Of a DNA stretch of 64,000 nt, positions 62,729 to 64,000 are shown piece after piece. The DNA is taken from contig OY764266.1 of NCBI GenBank assembly GCA_963668365.1, positions 4,216,001-4,280,000 on the forward strand. The letters run 5' to 3'. Position numbers and translations under genes: made by a program. How positions within the stretch are numbered: the first letter of the stretch is position 1; each line of letters starts with the position of its first letter. Below the pieces are notes generated by a model that saw only the letters and a program-made list of their open reading frames with translations, had not been told where the DNA came from and did not search any database. This stretch comes from VXNE01 sp963668365. GTDB lineage: Bacteria; Pseudomonadota; Gammaproteobacteria; Pseudomonadales; Azotimanducaceae.

Positions 62729-62801
62729 GATTCAAGCCATCCAGCCATCTGGCGTAGACCTCCGTCCTGCGGACTTTCGAGCATGCGCGGACAGTAGCCA
62801 A
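62722..62801 (-). pseudogene. N-terminal remnant of a RelE-like toxin
   Basis: The only toxin-like sequence upstream of the antidote reads KVRRTEVYARWLDGLNHDK, matching the RxTxxFxxWLxGL start of the addiction-module killer family. It then runs directly into the antidote start, so at least 75 codons are deleted. Confidence 0.55.
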
Positions 62802-63132
62802 CAGGCTACACCGCTGTCAATCCCCGCTGTTGGTTCTCGGATTGATCCAGCAATCACGCTCGATCATTGCCCAGATTGATTCATCGTCGAAATCTACCGC
62901 CGTGGTGGGTCAACGCGCGACCTCCCGGCGTTCCTGTGGCCCGGCCCCACTCGTCGTCCAAGAGGCGCAGGTGCCGGTGTTTGCAGTTTGCCGGACCTCC
63001 TGACACCATTTCGAAGAGGCACAGAGGACGGCGACATGGCTTCGACATCGTCTGCGAACTGCCGTGCGACTGGCGTGCGGCCAGCCCTTAGCGGCTGCCA
63101 ATGCCCAGCCGACGAAGTGCCGGGATAGTCCC
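62802..63132. other. Gap before the phosphoribosyltransferase gene
   Basis: 331 bp without a recognisable gene. It separates divergent genes and so must hold at least the promoter of the gene at 63133; no operator or riboswitch was identified. Confidence 0.35.
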
Positions 63133-64000
63133 ATGACCGCAACGCGCCGGCCCCGCCTGGATCCACAGACCTTCCACTTCCCCGCTGACCAGATCCGCGC
63201 CGGCCACTATTCCGACAAGTATTTCGTGCGCACCCGAGACGTTTTGCGCCAGGATGGACATTCGCCCCAGATATTGATGCAGGTCTTCTGCAGGACCGCA
63301 GGCTGGATCGGCGGGGTCGATGAAGCCATCGCCATCCTCAAGCGATGCAGCGACGACTGGCCTGCGTTGACGGTGCGCGCGTTGTACGACGGCGATCCCA
63401 TCGCGCCCTTCGAGACCGTGATGACCATCGAAGGCCCATTCGATACGTTCGCGCACCTGGAAACGCTCTATCTGGGCGTTCTGGCGCGCCGCAGCCGCAT
63501 CCTCACGAACACGCGCCGGGTTGTGGACGCGGCACGCCCGAAGGAGGTGCTGTTCTTCCCCGCCCGGCACGACCACTGGTCGCTGCAGCAGGGCGATGGC
63601 TACGCCGCGCATGTGGCTGGCGCGACGGCGGTGTCGACGGACGCGCAGGCCGCCTGGTGGGGCGGTATCGGCCTCGGCACAGTTCCCCATGCCGCCATCG
63701 CAGCCTACGGCGGCAACACCGTGCTGGCCGCCCGCAAGTTCGCCGACCACATTCCCGAGGCGGTGCCTCTCGTGGTGCTGGTCGACTTCGACAACGACAG
63801 CGTGGGCACGGCGGTGGATGTCGCCCGCGCCCTCGGCAGTCGCCTCTACGGGGTGCGTCTCGATACCTCCGGCACGCTGGTGGACAAGAGCGTCGCGCCG
63901 AAGATGGGCCAGTTCGATCCGCGCGGCGTGAATCCGCAACTCGTGACGAATGTTCGCGAAGCGCTCGACGACGCCGGGTTCGAAGACGTGCGCATCATCG
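63133..64000 (+). CDS. Nicotinate phosphoribosyltransferase-like protein, 3' end cut by window
   Basis: Translation from ATG 63133 gives 289 residues with no stop before the edge. The order of motifs fits the nicotinate phosphoribosyltransferase/quinolinate PRTase-like fold: HFPADQIRAGHYSDKYFVRT near the start, ETLYLGVLARRSRILTNTRR, FFPARHDHWSLQQGDGYAAH, GGIGLGTVPHAAIAAYGGNT and VVLVDFDNDSVGTAVDVARA. NAPRTase makes nicotinate mononucleotide in NAD salvage, which would complement the PnuC-like transporter in the same window, though far away. Confidence 0.85.
   Translation, partial: MTATRRPRLDPQTFHFPADQIRAGHYSDKYFVRTRDVLRQDGHSPQILMQVFCRTAGWIGGVDEAIAILKRCSDDWPALTVRALYDGDPIAPFETVMTIEGPFDTFAHLETLYLGVLARRSRILTNTRRVVDAARPKEVLFFPARHDHWSLQQGDGYAAHVAGATAVSTDAQAAWWGGIGLGTVPHAAIAAYGGNTVLAARKFADHIPEAVPLVVLVDFDNDSVGTAVDVARALGSRLYGVRLDTSGTLVDKSVAPKMGQFDPRGVNPQLVTNVREALDDAGFEDVRII

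Noticed and set aside
1..64000. CRISPR arrays, tRNA or rRNA genes
   Set aside because: No regularly spaced identical repeats and no cloverleaf or rRNA-like stretch were seen by eye; a covariance search would settle small RNAs.

Overview
The window comes from a high-GC proteobacterial chromosome, most probably an uncultivated gammaproteobacterium. The best evidence is the left end: secB, a membrane rhodanese gene, gpmI, an envC-like M23 peptidase gene and a ctpA-type S41 protease gene lie in the order usual for gammaproteobacteria. The right end also carries ordinary chromosomal genes (coq4-like, mmsA and a nicotinate phosphoribosyltransferase gene cut by the window edge). The middle is accessory DNA: insertion sequences, toxin-antitoxin loci in all stages of decay, restriction-modification genes, sulfatases, short-chain dehydrogenases and sugar-active enzymes. 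That mix suggests a host- or particle-associated lifestyle, but this is inference. No tRNA, rRNA or CRISPR array was seen.

Layout: 1-7.5 kb is core, with a 339-bp imperfect palindrome (MITE-like) directly before envC and a REP-like repeat running into the 3' end of ctpA. 7.5-13.8 kb has a PnuC-like transporter, a serine hydrolase, fragments of a D12-class methylase and an IS66 transposase, a DUF1993 protein, a sulfatase and a GH5-like hydrolase. 13.8-25.8 kb is a metabolic island: two rifampin-phosphotransferase-like dikinases flank an SDR and a sulfatase, followed by a GrdB-like gene with an in-frame UGA, a Gfo/Idh/MocA oxidoreductase and an SDR. 25.9-32.8 kb holds a ParE-type pair, a third sulfatase, an Xre-RES pair, a HEPN gene broken by an ISAzo13-like element, and a frameshifted VapBC pair.

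32.8-41 kb is a type I restriction-modification locus in the order hsdR-hsdS-AlbA_2 gene-(duplicated fragment)-hsdM. 41.4-46.1 kb, on the other strand, is a tightly coupled operon of a DNA methyltransferase, a protein with two GHKL ATPase modules and a receiver-like protein; upstream lies a broken pentapeptide-repeat membrane protein gene next to an IS630 element. 48.4-53.4 kb has a VapBC pair, an SDR and a hicBA locus whose toxin gene is cut by an IS that encodes a DruA-like (DUF4338) domain fused to a DDE transposase. 53.7-64 kb has a PhyH-like dioxygenase, a frameshifted SnoaL-like gene, a GH32-like hydrolase, a winged-helix nucleotidyltransferase, Coq4, DUF3800, MmsA, small antitoxin genes and the nicotinate phosphoribosyltransferase.

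The observations most worth follow-up are (1) the UGA-containing GrdB-like gene, with a UxxC motif and a stem-loop just downstream; (2) the methyltransferase/double-GHKL/receiver operon, a candidate defence or epigenetic signalling system; and (3) the mobile elements that have demonstrably broken toxin genes, where the host reading frame or the toxin halves can be rebuilt across the insertion.
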